DNA from: Exiguobacterium acetylicum DSM 20416
Lineage (GTDB): Bacteria; Bacillota; Bacilli; Exiguobacteriales; Exiguobacteriaceae
Reading direction: 5' to 3'
Assembly (NCBI RefSeq): GCF_000702605.1
Contig: NZ_JNIR01000001.1
Location: 858,501 to 922,500, forward strand
Length of the DNA: 64,000 bases
The position numbers and the translations under genes were made by a program. Shown one piece after another: positions 25,063 through 34,332 of this stretch. Below the pieces are notes generated by a model, which worked only from the letters and a program-made list of their open reading frames with translations, was not told the DNA's origin and did no database searches. How positions within the stretch are numbered: the first letter of the stretch is position 1; every line of letters starts with the position of its first letter.

Positions 25063-26169
25063 TCAAAACTTAGCTGCTTGTTCCGGCATCTGTCCTGTGT
25101 ATGACGATTGAGGTCTGAAGATCCGGTTGTCTTGCGATTGTTCGAGGATGTGTGCCGTCCAGCCGATGATACGGCTAGAGGTGAACGTCGGTGTGAACAG
25201 TTCTTTCGGAATGTCGAGTCCTTTTAAGACGGCTGCCGCGAAGAATTCAACATTCGTATACAGTTTTCTACCCGGTTTGTATTCCTCGAGTAAATCGATC
25301 GCTGTTTGCTCCATTTGTGTAATCAGGTTGAACCAATCGCTCTCTTGTGCGAGATTCTTTGAGACGACTTTTAAGGCTTCTGAACGCGGATCGCGTGTTT
25401 TGTAGACGCGGTGACCAAAGCCCATCAGTTTTTCGCCTTTCTCTAACTTGTTCCGGATCCACGGTTCGATGTTGTCGATTGTTCCGATCTCATCAATCAT
25501 CTCAATGACTTCTGACGGAGCACCACCATGAAGCGGTCCTTTCATGGATCCGATCGCGGCACAGACGCCAGAAATCATTTCCGATTCCGTCGAGACGACG
25601 ACACGAGAAGCGAACGTTGAAGCATTCATGCCGTGTTCAATCGTTAGGATCAGATACGCCGTCAGTGCTTTGATCTCGACTTCACTCGGCAATTGTCCTT
25701 TGATCATATAGATGTAATTCGCGACGTGATCGAGTTCCGGATTCGGTTCGATGAAGTCAGCACCTTGATTTTTTTGATATTTATAGGCAATGATTGTTGG
25801 TAAGAGTGCTGTTACGTGCATCGCTTGATCAATTGTCGGTGGCCAAGCGAAAGCGGGTGTACCAAGTGCCGAGATTGCTGTTCGCATCGTACTCATGACA
25901 TCCATCTCGTTCGGCAATGTATCGAGAATCGTTTTAACGTAAGAAGGAAGTTCGCGATAACTCGTCATCTGTTCTTTGAATGTCAAAAGTTCCGATTCAG
26001 TCGGGAATTCACCATTCCAGATGAAATACGCCACTTCTTCGAATGAATAGGATAATGCGAGTTCCTTTGCCCAGTGTCCGCGATAGATAAGGTGACCTAA
26101 CGTTCCATCGACTAAACCGATTTGTGTTTCAGCGGCAATGACGCCTTCGAGTCCTTTTTTGTATTCCAT
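25063..26169 (-). CDS. Citrate synthase / methylcitrate synthase family
   Basis: Condenses oxaloacetate with acetyl-CoA (or propionyl-CoA). Start ATG 26169 has AAAGGAG 8 nt upstream; the GTG at 26178 is too close. His179 (IEHGMNAS), His214 (GPLHGGAPSE) and His253 (GFGHRVYKTRDPR) are conserved. The catalytic Asp seen as NVDFY in most enzymes reads NVEFF here, a conservative but notable change. A cre box lies upstream, fitting catabolite repression. The WYL regulator gene begins 25 nt after its stop. Confidence 0.88.
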   Translation of the reverse strand: MEYKKGLEGVIAAETQIGLVDGTLGHLIYRGHWAKELALSYSFEEVAYFIWNGEFPTESELLTFKEQMTSYRELPSYVKTILDTLPNEMDVMSTMRTAISALGTPAFAWPPTIDQAMHVTALLPTIIAYKYQKNQGADFIEPNPELDHVANYIYMIKGQLPSEVEIKALTAYLILTIEHGMNASTFASRVVVSTESEMISGVCAAIGSMKGPLHGGAPSEVIEMIDEIGTIDNIEPWIRNKLEKGEKLMGFGHRVYKTRDPRSEALKVVSKNLAQESDWFNLITQMEQTAIDLLEEYKPGRKLYTNVEFFAAAVLKGLDIPKELFTPTFTSSRIIGWTAHILEQSQDNRIFRPQSSYTGQMPEQAAKF

Positions 26170-26234
26170 CTTCAACACTCCTTTTCTAATATCTACTGTC
26201 AGTATGACTTACAACGATACCAAATCACCAGTTA

Positions 26235-26252
26235 TTTGAATGCGTTTCCAAA
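26235..26252 (-). promoter_or_regulatory. cre site (CcpA operator) upstream of citrate synthase
   Basis: TTTGGAAACGCATTCAAA (minus strand) fits every position of the B. subtilis cre consensus WWTGNAARCGNWWWCAWW. It lies about 66-83 bp before the start codon, in or upstream of the promoter, so repression by CcpA is likely. Confidence 0.75.
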
Positions 26253-26348
26253 ATTATTCTGAGCTGTTCTATAATCAAAGAAGAAATTATAATGGTTTAA
26301 TAGAAAATTGTATCTACTATGACGTACATAGTTGAAGAAGGAGTACAT

Positions 26349-26615
26349 ATGAATAAAGCAATGATCATTCGCTTATTGGGATTTTTCTTTGTATTAAATG
26401 TTTTTTTAATGATCGATATTTTCTTTTCAGTGAGCCGAACGATTCTTGAGCCGCTTGCATTAGTCGTTGCTTCATTGACCATGCTCATTCCCGTAAAACG
26501 ATTTAAGCCACTAGAAGAACAAACTCTGTCGGTTTTCAAATCGAGTCTCGTTGTCGTATTAGGGATGCTCCTGATGGGCGGATTATTCTTACCCATCGTA
26601 TTCCTCTTTGGATGA
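26349..26615 (+). CDS. Small membrane protein, 88 aa
   Basis: ATG 26349 with AAGGAG 6 nt upstream; the ATG at 26319 lacks one. Three hydrophobic segments (about 5-27, 31-47, 63-85). No family recognised. Divergent from citrate synthase, sharing the region that carries the cre box. Confidence 0.6.
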   Translation: MNKAMIIRLLGFFFVLNVFLMIDIFFSVSRTILEPLALVVASLTMLIPVKRFKPLEEQTLSVFKSSLVVVLGMLLMGGLFLPIVFLFG

Positions 26616-26668
26616 GTAACTATTGATAGAGATTTAACTATTGATCCGAAAATTTCACCAGGCGTTAT

Positions 26669-27448
26669 TTAGGAATACGACGTGGAATAGACGTATTTTT
26701 GGCTTAGATGCCTGATTTGTTCGACTATGTGAGATTCTAAAGGACTGGTGGAGTCAATGGTGTGATCTGCGTAAAAACGGAGTGATTTATGGCTTCCGAT
26801 CATGACCGCATACTGTGCTCCTTTGAATAGCTCGATATCATTCGCGTCATTCCCAAAAGCAATGTACCCCTCGCTCTCGATCCCAAGTGATTGTAAAGCA
26901 GTCCGTTTATTGATGGTGGTCGGACTAATGTCCAATACTTGTTCCGATCCATGATAATGAACAACGACATCCATTCGAAGTAGCTCGTTTTCTAAGGATT
27001 TCAGATTGTTGGCACTCAAAATGAGGATTTTTATGATTCGATCATGGTGAGCTAGCGGAACATTTTGTGCCGTCTTAGCCGGATCTAGATTGTTCAGGAT
27101 AGGATGGTCTTGCGGTCCATTATATGTATAATCCCAATCACTATCGATTAAATATGTGGCTTTGTGCTTGTCGAGTAATTCTGTGATAAAAGAAAGCTCA
27201 CGATCGTCGAACGATTTGGACTGAACGATTGTTTGTTCCGATGCGACCAACGATCCGTTTCCGCCGATTAAGATATGATCATGGAATGAAGGATGAATGA
27301 CAGGTAGCATGTCACGGATAGGACGTGCTGAAGCAAAAATCACACGGTGCCCGTCGTTCTCGACTGCATGAAGCGCTTGTACGATGTCTTGAGACATCGG
27401 TTCTCCTTTAAAACAGATTGTGCCGTCGAGATCAAATACAAAATTCAT
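26669..27448 (-). CDS. Cof-type HAD-IIB phosphatase
   Basis: 259 aa cytosolic phosphatase of sugar phosphates or related metabolites. Motif I FDLDGTIC (residues about 4-11), motif II ASARPIRDML, and the C-terminal motif FGNDANDIELF for Mg binding. Start 27448 has GGAGG 6-7 nt upstream; the frame start at 27478 does not. Residues NGSLVASEQ mark the IIB cap. Monocistronic. Confidence 0.88.
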   Translation of the reverse strand: MNFVFDLDGTICFKGEPMSQDIVQALHAVENDGHRVIFASARPIRDMLPVIHPSFHDHILIGGNGSLVASEQTIVQSKSFDDRELSFITELLDKHKATYLIDSDWDYTYNGPQDHPILNNLDPAKTAQNVPLAHHDRIIKILILSANNLKSLENELLRMDVVVHYHGSEQVLDISPTTINKRTALQSLGIESEGYIAFGNDANDIELFKGAQYAVMIGSHKSLRFYADHTIDSTSPLESHIVEQIRHLSQKYVYSTSYS

Positions 27449-27531
27449 AAGCAACCCTCCGAAAGTCAGTTGATGCACTTATCATAACAAATATTTACAG
27501 ATAACATACCAATTCTTTATTTTGAGAAAAC

Positions 27532-27562
27532 AAAAAGACTCCAGTCAATGCTGAAGTCTAAT
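27532..27562 (-). terminator. Intrinsic terminator of the siderophore operon
   Basis: On the minus strand AGACTTCAG and CTGGAGTCT form a stem with one G-U pair and are followed by TTTTTG. It lies just after the reductase gene at 27573. Confidence 0.65.
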
Positions 27563-27572
27563 CATTGGTACC

Positions 27573-28268
27573 TTATGCTAAAAACGTATCTCGCTGGTCC
27601 TGACGTTTATCAATCATGATCTGTGCTGCCGGAATGTTAGCGGTCTGCAACACGTCAATCGTGTCTCGGAGAAATTCATCACTACCAACGATGTAGAACA
27701 ACCCTTCCTTGTCCGCTGTCATCGCTTTGACAGCATCGTAGTAAGCGGAGCGACTCTCGACAAAAGCGGGGCTAAACTGCTCGTGCGAAGGAAGCTGAGT
27801 TTTGAATAGTTCAGTGCGCGCCGAGTCGACATTTAACGAGTGCATGTGCGGAATGCCATTTCTATCAGCCTGATGTTGCAGGATGATCGGACGAAACGTT
27901 GCCAGACCGACGCCTGCTGACAGTAAGTACACCGAACGATGTTCCCGGCGTAGTGGAATGTTCGAATGCGTCTTAAACAAAGCAATCTTCTCACCTAGTT
28001 TCAGCTGCCGAAGTGTCTCCTTAAAGACGGAACATTCCGGTTTGATCCGTGTCGTGATGCCGATCGTTCCTTCATGTGGGAGCGTCGAGATCGACATATG
28101 CCGAATCAGACTGCGGTTCGGCTTTTCGCCTGCATTAAACCCTTCTAGCGCCATATGCGTATGGGCGCCTTCCTCCCAAACGAAACCATCTGGGCGTTTC
28201 AAATGAAACGTATAGGTGTGTTCGCCTTCTTGCGTTACCTGTACTAGTGGTAGCCAATCGATCTGCAT
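27573..28268 (-). CDS. Ferredoxin-reductase-type FAD protein, probable siderophore reductase
   Basis: 231 aa with the FNR fold. RHMSISTLPHEGTIGITTRI holds the FAD-binding RxxS(T) motif, and YLLSAGVGLATFRPI and FYIVGSDEFLRDTID are the NAD(P)-binding edges. Start follows GAGGAATGAACG. Lies 27 nt behind the siderophore ABC ATPase gene and before the operon terminator, so I infer that it reduces Fe(III)-siderophore to release iron; that link is context only. Confidence 0.72.
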   Translation of the reverse strand: MQIDWLPLVQVTQEGEHTYTFHLKRPDGFVWEEGAHTHMALEGFNAGEKPNRSLIRHMSISTLPHEGTIGITTRIKPECSVFKETLRQLKLGEKIALFKTHSNIPLRREHRSVYLLSAGVGLATFRPIILQHQADRNGIPHMHSLNVDSARTELFKTQLPSHEQFSPAFVESRSAYYDAVKAMTADKEGLFYIVGSDEFLRDTIDVLQTANIPAAQIMIDKRQDQRDTFLA

Positions 28269-28295
28269 CGTTCATTCCTCATTTCTATATAAGTA

Positions 28296-29048
28296 TCAAT
28301 ACACAGCAATCGGACCGTATGGACCTTCGATGATCTCAAGTCGTGTCTCGAAGATCTCGGATAACAGCGCTTCATCCATGACTTCGGCGACCGTTCCGAA
28401 AGCGGCAATTTGTCCGTCCTTCATCGCACAGATGTGATCGGCATATTTCGCAGCAAAATTGATATCGTGCAAGACAGTGATGATCGTCCGTCCGAACGTA
28501 TCGGCGACGTGTCGTAGATAACCCATCATTTGGACTGAGCGGGCGATATCAAGGTTATTGAGGGGTTCGTCGAGTAGAATATATTCCGTTTCCTGACAGA
28601 GTACCATCGCGACATACGCCCGTTGCCGCTGACCACCCGATAATTCATCGAGATAGCGGTTCTCAAGCGACGTCAACTCGAGAAAATCGATGTATTTCGA
28701 GATGATTGTCTCATCGTCAGCCGTCAAGCGACCTTGTGAGTAGGGGAAACGTCCGAAGCCGACGAGCTGCCGGACCGTCAGCCGGGTCACGAAATGATTT
28801 TCCTGTCGTAAGATGGTGATGATCTTCGCTAAGTCTTTCGATTTGCTACTTGTCACATCCATGCCAGCGACTTCAATCTGCCCAGCATCGAGATCAAGCA
28901 ACCGGCCGATCATCATCAACGTTGTCGACTTGCCGGCACCGTTTGGACCAATCAATGCCGTGAATCCGCCTTTTGGAATCGATAGATCAATTGGACCGAT
29001 CCGGACGTCGTCCGTATACGATTTTTTTACTTGTTCGAGTGATATCAT
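28296..29048 (-). CDS. Iron-siderophore ABC transporter, ATPase
   Basis: 250 aa FecE/YclP-type ATPase. Walker A GPNGAGKST near 34-42, signature LSGGQRQRA, Walker B YILLDEP and the H-loop VLHDINF. Powers import of ferric siderophore. Start at 29048 overlaps the stop of the second permease (ATGA). Confidence 0.93.
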   Translation of the reverse strand: MISLEQVKKSYTDDVRIGPIDLSIPKGGFTALIGPNGAGKSTTLMMIGRLLDLDAGQIEVAGMDVTSSKSKDLAKIITILRQENHFVTRLTVRQLVGFGRFPYSQGRLTADDETIISKYIDFLELTSLENRYLDELSGGQRQRAYVAMVLCQETEYILLDEPLNNLDIARSVQMMGYLRHVADTFGRTIITVLHDINFAAKYADHICAMKDGQIAAFGTVAEVMDEALLSEIFETRLEIIEGPYGPIAVY

Positions 29049-30109
29049 AGGGACCTCTTTCTAAGCAACACGATAAGGAAAATCAGACCGCCGAACAGTT
29101 CGATGATGACGGAAACGACGCTTGGCGTGTTGAAAATGTGATACATGAAGAAATAAGCACTTGTTAAAACGAAGAAACCAATTGCGAATGCCATCGGGAA
29201 AACGTATTTGTGATCGTACGTCGCAGCGACCTGATAACTGAGAGTCGCGACTAAGAAACCGAAGAACGTCAATGGTCCGATCAATGCCGTCGACATTGAC
29301 ATCAGGAGTGAAATCAGGATCAAGAAGTAGATGACACTGCCGCGATGATTGACACCGAACGATGTCGCGACGTCTTTTCCAAGCGCGACGACGTTGAGTC
29401 GTCTAGCAGAGAAGTAGAGCAACAGACCGACGATAAGGACGACCGGAATGACGATCGGGAAGTAGGACGCGTCGGCATTCGTGACCGAACCGAATAATCG
29501 TGCTTGTAAGATATCGAACTCGGACGGCGCGAGCATCTTTCGCATGAATGACGACAGCGAGTTGAGACCAGTGCCGAGAATGATTCCGATGAGCAACATC
29601 AGCTGCAGGTTCGCGTATTTTCCGGATAAGAGCCATCCGTATAATAAGAGGCTCATCGCGAGCATGATCGCGACTTGTGTCAAAAAGGCGCTCGTGCCGG
29701 TAAAGCCGACGAGTGCTCCCGCACCGAAGAAGAAAATCATCGATGTCTGGATCGTCGAATAGAGAGCGTCAAAACCAAGCAAGGATGGTGTGATGATCCG
29801 GTTGCTCGTGACCGAATGAAAGGCGACGGTCGCAAGACTTTGGCAAATTGCTGCAATCGCCATCGTGATGACAGCGGTGATTCGGCGTTCGACAACCGGC
29901 CAAAAGGACGGAGAATCAAACGGAACCGGATTATTGTAGAGCAAGAGACCGATTGTACTGAGCACTCCGCCGCTGAGGAACAGGATGAGGAGAATCCAGT
30001 AGCGGCGCTCGAGTCGTTTCGACTGAAATGCAGACGCACGGCGATTGGTTTCACGTGTAACGTCCGGTTGATATTGTGTTTGTTCGTGTTGTCTAATCGC
30101 GGTACTCAT
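29045..30109 (-). CDS. Iron-siderophore ABC transporter, permease 2
   Basis: 354 aa FecCD-family permease with about nine helices. ISLLMSMSTALIGPLTFFGFL is the conserved coupling region. A hydrophilic N-terminal 30 residues (HEQTQYQPDVTRETNRRASA) precedes the first helix, resembling YclO/CeuC of petrobactin or catecholate transporters. Start overlaps permease 1 by ATGA. Confidence 0.92.
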   Translation of the reverse strand: MSTAIRQHEQTQYQPDVTRETNRRASAFQSKRLERRYWILLILFLSGGVLSTIGLLLYNNPVPFDSPSFWPVVERRITAVITMAIAAICQSLATVAFHSVTSNRIITPSLLGFDALYSTIQTSMIFFFGAGALVGFTGTSAFLTQVAIMLAMSLLLYGWLLSGKYANLQLMLLIGIILGTGLNSLSSFMRKMLAPSEFDILQARLFGSVTNADASYFPIVIPVVLIVGLLLYFSARRLNVVALGKDVATSFGVNHRGSVIYFLILISLLMSMSTALIGPLTFFGFLVATLSYQVAATYDHKYVFPMAFAIGFFVLTSAYFFMYHIFNTPSVVSVIIELFGGLIFLIVLLRKRSL

Positions 30110-31122
30110 CTGACACCTCCAGTCTTCCGTCGACGTAACAGAATGATGATGAAGACAGCTGCCCCGACCGTTCCGAGAATCAACGAGACCGGCAGTTCAA
30201 ACGGACGGATGATCGTGCGCGAAATCAAATCACTGATTAGAATAGTTGCCATCCCGATCAGACAGACCCACGGTAGATTACTACGGAGATCGTCACCGCG
30301 AAACATCGAGACGATGTTTGGAACAATCAAGCCAAGGAACGGTAGGTTGCCAATGACGGTCGCGACGACACCGACCGATAAAGCGATCAATCCGGTCGCG
30401 ATCAGCATCAGCCGATTGTAATTGACGCTGAGACTCGTCGCAATGTCTTCGCCGAGTCCGACGAGCGTCAAGCGACTCGCGAGAAAGAAGATACAGACTG
30501 TGACACCGATGATGATCCAGAGATATTCGTAGCGACCGATCTGGACGGACGCGAACGAGCCGACGAACCAGCCTTCGATCGCTTGGCTGGCACGGAAAAA
30601 CAACCCGAGGAACGTCGATATCGCGGAGATGACGGCTCCGAGCATTAGACCGATGATCGGAACGATCAACGATGAACGTAACCGGACCGAACGGAGGAAC
30701 CAGAAGAAGACCATCGTTCCGATGAACGCAAACACGATGGCACCGCTCATCCGCATCATTAACGACGGTGCGGGAACGAGCAAGTAAACGGCTAACAGTC
30801 CGAGTCCCGCCCATTCGATTGTTCCGGTCGTCGTCGGTTCGACGAGCCGGTTTTGCGTGATCAATTGCATGACGAGACCTGCCATCGCCATCGCAGCACC
30901 CGTCAGCATCAAGGCAAGTGTCCGTGGAACACGCGTGATCCAGAACATATCGAAATCGTTCGCTGCACTACGCAGTTCGTAGACGCCCGTGAAAAGGGAC
31001 GCCGTTGCAAGCGCTAAAACCAGACATAAGGTGAAGACGAACGGTTTCGTCCAAACGACAGAAAAGGAAGGTCGAGCGGGTGGCTCGACTCTTCCATTCA
31101 TTTGTTGCTGTGCGTGTGCCAT
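30106..31122 (-). CDS. Iron-siderophore ABC transporter, permease 1
   Basis: 338 aa FecCD permease similar to YclN/CeuB. GNLPFLGLIVPNIVSMFRGDD is the family coupling loop. Its ATG shares one base with the stop of the binding-protein gene (TAATG). Heterodimerises with permease 2. Confidence 0.92.
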   Translation of the reverse strand: MAHAQQQMNGRVEPPARPSFSVVWTKPFVFTLCLVLALATASLFTGVYELRSAANDFDMFWITRVPRTLALMLTGAAMAMAGLVMQLITQNRLVEPTTTGTIEWAGLGLLAVYLLVPAPSLMMRMSGAIVFAFIGTMVFFWFLRSVRLRSSLIVPIIGLMLGAVISAISTFLGLFFRASQAIEGWFVGSFASVQIGRYEYLWIIIGVTVCIFFLASRLTLVGLGEDIATSLSVNYNRLMLIATGLIALSVGVVATVIGNLPFLGLIVPNIVSMFRGDDLRSNLPWVCLIGMATILISDLISRTIIRPFELPVSLILGTVGAAVFIIILLRRRKTGGVR

Positions 31123-32114
31123 TACTTCGCAAGTGCTTTCGCGATATCGTTGAAGAATTCCGAGTACGTCTGGATCGATTCATTCAAGTACGTATCTTTT
31201 GGTGCGTAGACGATATTGTCGTCTTTGATTGCTTTCGTTTTTTGCAGGGCAGGCGCGCGGTCGATGACGTCTTGCGCCGGCACGGCACCTTCAGCGTTTC
31301 CGAGTGGTGCGTCGCGGTCAAGGACGAGTAACCAGTCCGGGTTACTTTGAGCAATCGCTTCGACCGAGACTTCGTCCCCTTGGTCGTTGCCCGATTTTTG
31401 TTTGACTTCGAGTGCTGGTTTCCAGTCGAACAGATCATACATCGGTCCGAAGACACGTCCACTCATCGGAGCCGAGAAACCGATATCACCGCCTGAGACG
31501 ATGACCGACATGACGCTGTCCTGACCGTTATACGATTTTTTAACGTCTTTGATCGATTGCTCGAGTGTCGTGACGAGTTGGTCGGCTTCTTGTTTCTTAT
31601 CGAAGATTTGTCCGAGTGTTTCTGTCGTATCTTCAAGTCCTTTGACGAGTAATTCCCCTGGTGTACCTGAGTCTTCCGGTAATGTGATATCAAGGTCGAT
31701 GACAGCGGCGTTCGGAACGAGTTTTTTGATGTCTTCATAATGATCAGCGAATCGTTGTCCGACGATGACGACGTCCGGATTGACACCAGCGATCGCTTCG
31801 AGGTTCGGTTCGAAGTGCATGCCGACATCGACGATATCCTTGTCTTTTGCGTATGGTGACTCAGCCGGGAGTAGTCCGACTGGTGCTGCTGCGAGTTCGA
31901 CGTCCCATGCGGCAAGCGTCTCGAACGTCCGGTTGTCGAGTGCTACGACTTTTTTCGGATCAACCGGGACGTTGACCGTTCCGTGTGCGTCCTTGATTTT
32001 GACCGTCTTCGGTGCTTCCGCGTCCTTCTTCGTGTCTGCTTCTCCTGCGTTCCCGCATGCCGCCAGTAAGACAGCAAGCGAACTCACGACGAGTGGTGTT
32101 TTCCATTTCCCCAT
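31122..32114 (-). CDS. Siderophore-binding lipoprotein of the ABC importer
   Basis: 330 aa. Lipobox LLAAC with Cys20, so anchored outside the membrane. The mature part has the class III binding-protein fold: VDPKKVVALDNRTFETLAAWDVE, LEAIAGVNPDVVIVGQRF and NPDWLLVLDRD. DNRTFETL and AAPVGLLP are typical of YclQ/CeuE/SstD, pointing to petrobactin, enterobactin or catecholamine complexes. First gene of the operon, behind a Fur box. Confidence 0.9.
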   Translation of the reverse strand: MGKWKTPLVVSSLAVLLAACGNAGEADTKKDAEAPKTVKIKDAHGTVNVPVDPKKVVALDNRTFETLAAWDVELAAAPVGLLPAESPYAKDKDIVDVGMHFEPNLEAIAGVNPDVVIVGQRFADHYEDIKKLVPNAAVIDLDITLPEDSGTPGELLVKGLEDTTETLGQIFDKKQEADQLVTTLEQSIKDVKKSYNGQDSVMSVIVSGGDIGFSAPMSGRVFGPMYDLFDWKPALEVKQKSGNDQGDEVSVEAIAQSNPDWLLVLDRDAPLGNAEGAVPAQDVIDRAPALQKTKAIKDDNIVYAPKDTYLNESIQTYSEFFNDIAKALAK

Positions 32115-32223
32115 GATGATTCAGCTCCTCTTATTTGATTTGATAACGCATAAATCACGGATTGATTAACAGATGGATTATGTATATCTACGTGTTTACG
32201 TGATTAATCTGTTCTCAATAAGT

Positions 32224-32242
32224 GATAATGATTATCATTGTC
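32224..32242 (-). promoter_or_regulatory. Fur box of the siderophore operon
   Basis: GATAATGATTATCATTGTC matches the 19-bp Fur consensus GATAATGATTATCATTATC at all but one position. It lies about 110-130 bp before the lipoprotein start, in the promoter region. The rest of the 32115-32508 interval holds no gene; a weaker Fur-like GATAATCTTTCTCAATTA occurs near 32350. Confidence 0.88.
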
Positions 32243-32508
32243 ATGTTCACCGAGAATCATAGCAAACGAATTTGGAAGATGCAACGCTAATTTCCAGTCA
32301 ATTGACTGTCCAAATTTTTTACTTCTATAAACTATACGAAAATAAAAAATGATAATCTTTCTCAATTAGGACTCGAAATAGGACCATCGAACGCTTTTTA
32401 CAAAAACAGGTTTAAGCGACAGTGAAAAGAGAAAGTGGTAATAAATGTAACCTTTTTGTTTTTCAAATCAGAGACGCTGCAGAGGATGACTTCGAAATGA
32501 GGTGCTGT

Positions 32509-33465
32509 ATGAATCAACCATTTGAAGACTTAAAGATGTATCAAAATTTTGATGAGCTTGCAGATGATGTCCTCGATTTTGCGAAAGAGATTTTACCGGA
32601 ACAGATGTTATATTTATCGGCAATTGAAGCAGGGCAACAACGGATGTTGAAGATCGCGAACGATAAAGCGGATATCCCAATGGTGGAAGGCATGCAGATT
32701 GAATTGAACCAATCGTTATGCAAGCTGATTGATTTCGAGACGAGACAGCCGGTCGTCCTCGAAAATATTCCGAACGCGGAACAACTCGGCGACTGGCGAA
32801 AGGGTTTGGAGGAGGCTTATGTCCGGTCCTACTTGGGTATTCCAATCGTCTTGACGAGCGGGGAGACGTTCGGGACATTATGTGCGATCAATAATCGAGT
32901 CAGCTTGTATGAACAGAAAAATGTTCAGCTATTGCAACGAATCGTCCGGCTTTTCTTGTACTACTTGGAGCTCGAACGTCATGCTTGGAAGGATGCGTTG
33001 ACAGGACTGCATAATCGGAGGTACTTAACGAAGCATTTCGAGGAGCATCCCGGGCAGACAGGAGCCGTCTTCTTCCTTGATCTCGATGGCTTTAAGCAAG
33101 TCAACGATGTCTATGGACACGAAACAGGAGACGTCGTCCTGCAAGAAGTCGCACAACGCTTGCGACAGTTCGTCCGCGAACAAGATGATGCGATGGCTGT
33201 ACGACTAGGTGGCGATGAGTTCATCTTACATTTCGGCCATTCGGATTCAAGGGAAGGGTGGGAACGACTCGCAAAGCGGATCGTCACTGCGTTAAGTGAG
33301 TGGGAAACGGACTATCGCGTGTCGACGAGTATCGGAATCGTGATGTATGACACTGCGTTTCGTCCAGAGTTGCAAGCCTTGTTACAACAGGCGGATGTTG
33401 CGCTATATGCCGCTAAGTCGTCTGGGAAGAATACGTATCAGTTCTACGAGATGACGAAGAAATGA
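32509..33465 (+). CDS. GAF-GGDEF diguanylate cyclase
   Basis: 318 aa soluble enzyme making cyclic-di-GMP. Start ATG 32509 has GAGGTG 5 nt upstream; a GTG at 32422 has no site. Residues 10-150 form a GAF sensor (LYLGIPIVL-type segment YLGIPIVLTSG, FGTLCAINN). The cyclase carries DALTGLHNRRYL, FFLDLDGFKQVND, YGHETGD and GGDEF at 234-238, all intact. No RxxD inhibitory site is found five residues before GGDEF. A terminator follows. Confidence 0.92.
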   Translation: MNQPFEDLKMYQNFDELADDVLDFAKEILPEQMLYLSAIEAGQQRMLKIANDKADIPMVEGMQIELNQSLCKLIDFETRQPVVLENIPNAEQLGDWRKGLEEAYVRSYLGIPIVLTSGETFGTLCAINNRVSLYEQKNVQLLQRIVRLFLYYLELERHAWKDALTGLHNRRYLTKHFEEHPGQTGAVFFLDLDGFKQVNDVYGHETGDVVLQEVAQRLRQFVREQDDAMAVRLGGDEFILHFGHSDSREGWERLAKRIVTALSEWETDYRVSTSIGIVMYDTAFRPELQALLQQADVALYAAKSSGKNTYQFYEMTKK

Positions 33466-33474
33466 ACGAATATC

Positions 33475-33521
33475 AAAAGACCTGACGCTTCTGAATCCTT
33501 TCAGACACGATCAGGTCTTTT
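33475..33521. terminator. Terminator between convergent genes
   Basis: AAAAGACCTGA and TCAGGTCTTTT form a stem around a long loop with T runs on either strand, suitable for both the cyclase gene and the opposing membrane gene. Confidence 0.7.
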
Positions 33522-34077
33522 AGTTGCCATGAAGGCGATAGACGATCCGAATGATGTCTTTTTTCGGAAGATCAGGGTACTTGAGACATAACTGTTCGAC
33601 GCAGGACACAGGATCCTCAACTTCTAACAAACGGATGGCGTCTTGGACGATTGGCTCTTGTTTTGCGTTGTCTTCAGAAGACGAGGTAGTCGAATCGCTC
33701 GATTGATGAATCAAGTAAAACAATAGCGTATGTACAAATACCAGCACGACTTTTGTCGCAAGCGAGATCATGATGGACGCAACGTAGAGGTCCATCCAGA
33801 GCAAGACGCTTAAACTGACGGAACCGTTTACGACAGCAAACAGTACGTGCGAGAGGCGGCGCTTAAACAGTCCACCGAGCGCACGCATCATCCCGTCGAA
33901 GACGACGCTGACGACTAGGTTAGCGAAATAGAAACATAACAGAAACATCAGACAACCAACGAACGAGTCGTAGGACACATCGCCAACGTATAAGATCAGT
34001 CCATCGATCATCAGTAAAGGGAGCACCAAGAGAAGACCAAGAAATACAAGCGAGACGGAGGTAACCAGTCGTGACAT
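33520..34077 (-). CDS. Membrane protein, 185 aa (YrvL-like?)
   Basis: Four hydrophobic helices (about 8-28, 35-58, 75-92, 98-120) followed by a soluble acidic tail of 60 residues ending PKKDIIRIVYRLHGN. It faintly resembles YrvL-type regulatory membrane proteins, but I am not certain. Start at 34077 after AGGATGATGGT. Convergent with the cyclase gene. Confidence 0.55.
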   Translation of the reverse strand: MSRLVTSVSLVFLGLLLVLPLLMIDGLILYVGDVSYDSFVGCLMFLLCFYFANLVVSVVFDGMMRALGGLFKRRLSHVLFAVVNGSVSLSVLLWMDLYVASIMISLATKVVLVFVHTLLFYLIHQSSDSTTSSSEDNAKQEPIVQDAIRLLEVEDPVSCVEQLCLKYPDLPKKDIIRIVYRLHGN

Positions 34078-34262
34078 ACCATCATCCTTTCCATGCGAAT
34101 CGTGTTATTAGACAAGAGACGAAGCCTATAGATTAGGATACCGCTTAACACAGTTGATTACAATTATTGACAATAGAGAGACGTGCTCAGAATGTTGGTC
34201 AGTTAAGCGTGGAAATCCTGTCAAAAAGCGTCTTTATGTCCAGTTAACATCTGGATTATCCA

Positions 34263-34292
34263 TTGACAATCCTTCCCTTTCCCTCTTACAAT
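34263..34292 (+). promoter_or_regulatory. Sigma-A promoter of the nik operon
   Basis: TTGACA (34263-34268), 18-nt spacer, TACAAT (34287-34292). The Fur-like box starts 2 nt downstream. Confidence 0.7.
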
Positions 34293-34293
34293 T

Positions 34294-34312
34294 GAAAATG
34301 ATTATCAATACA
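34294..34312 (+). promoter_or_regulatory. Fur-like box over the nik transcription start
   Basis: GAAAATGATTATCAATACA agrees with the Fur consensus in 15 of 19 positions and sits directly after the -10, where bound repressor would block initiation. Zur boxes look similar, so the sensed metal (Fe or Zn) is uncertain. Confidence 0.7.
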
Positions 34313-34332
34313 AGTTGGGGGTTCTGTCTACT

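Noticed and set aside
29675..30421. 248-residue plus-strand frame antisense to the permease genes
   Set aside because: Biased Arg/Met-rich composition and complete overlap with two convincing permeases.
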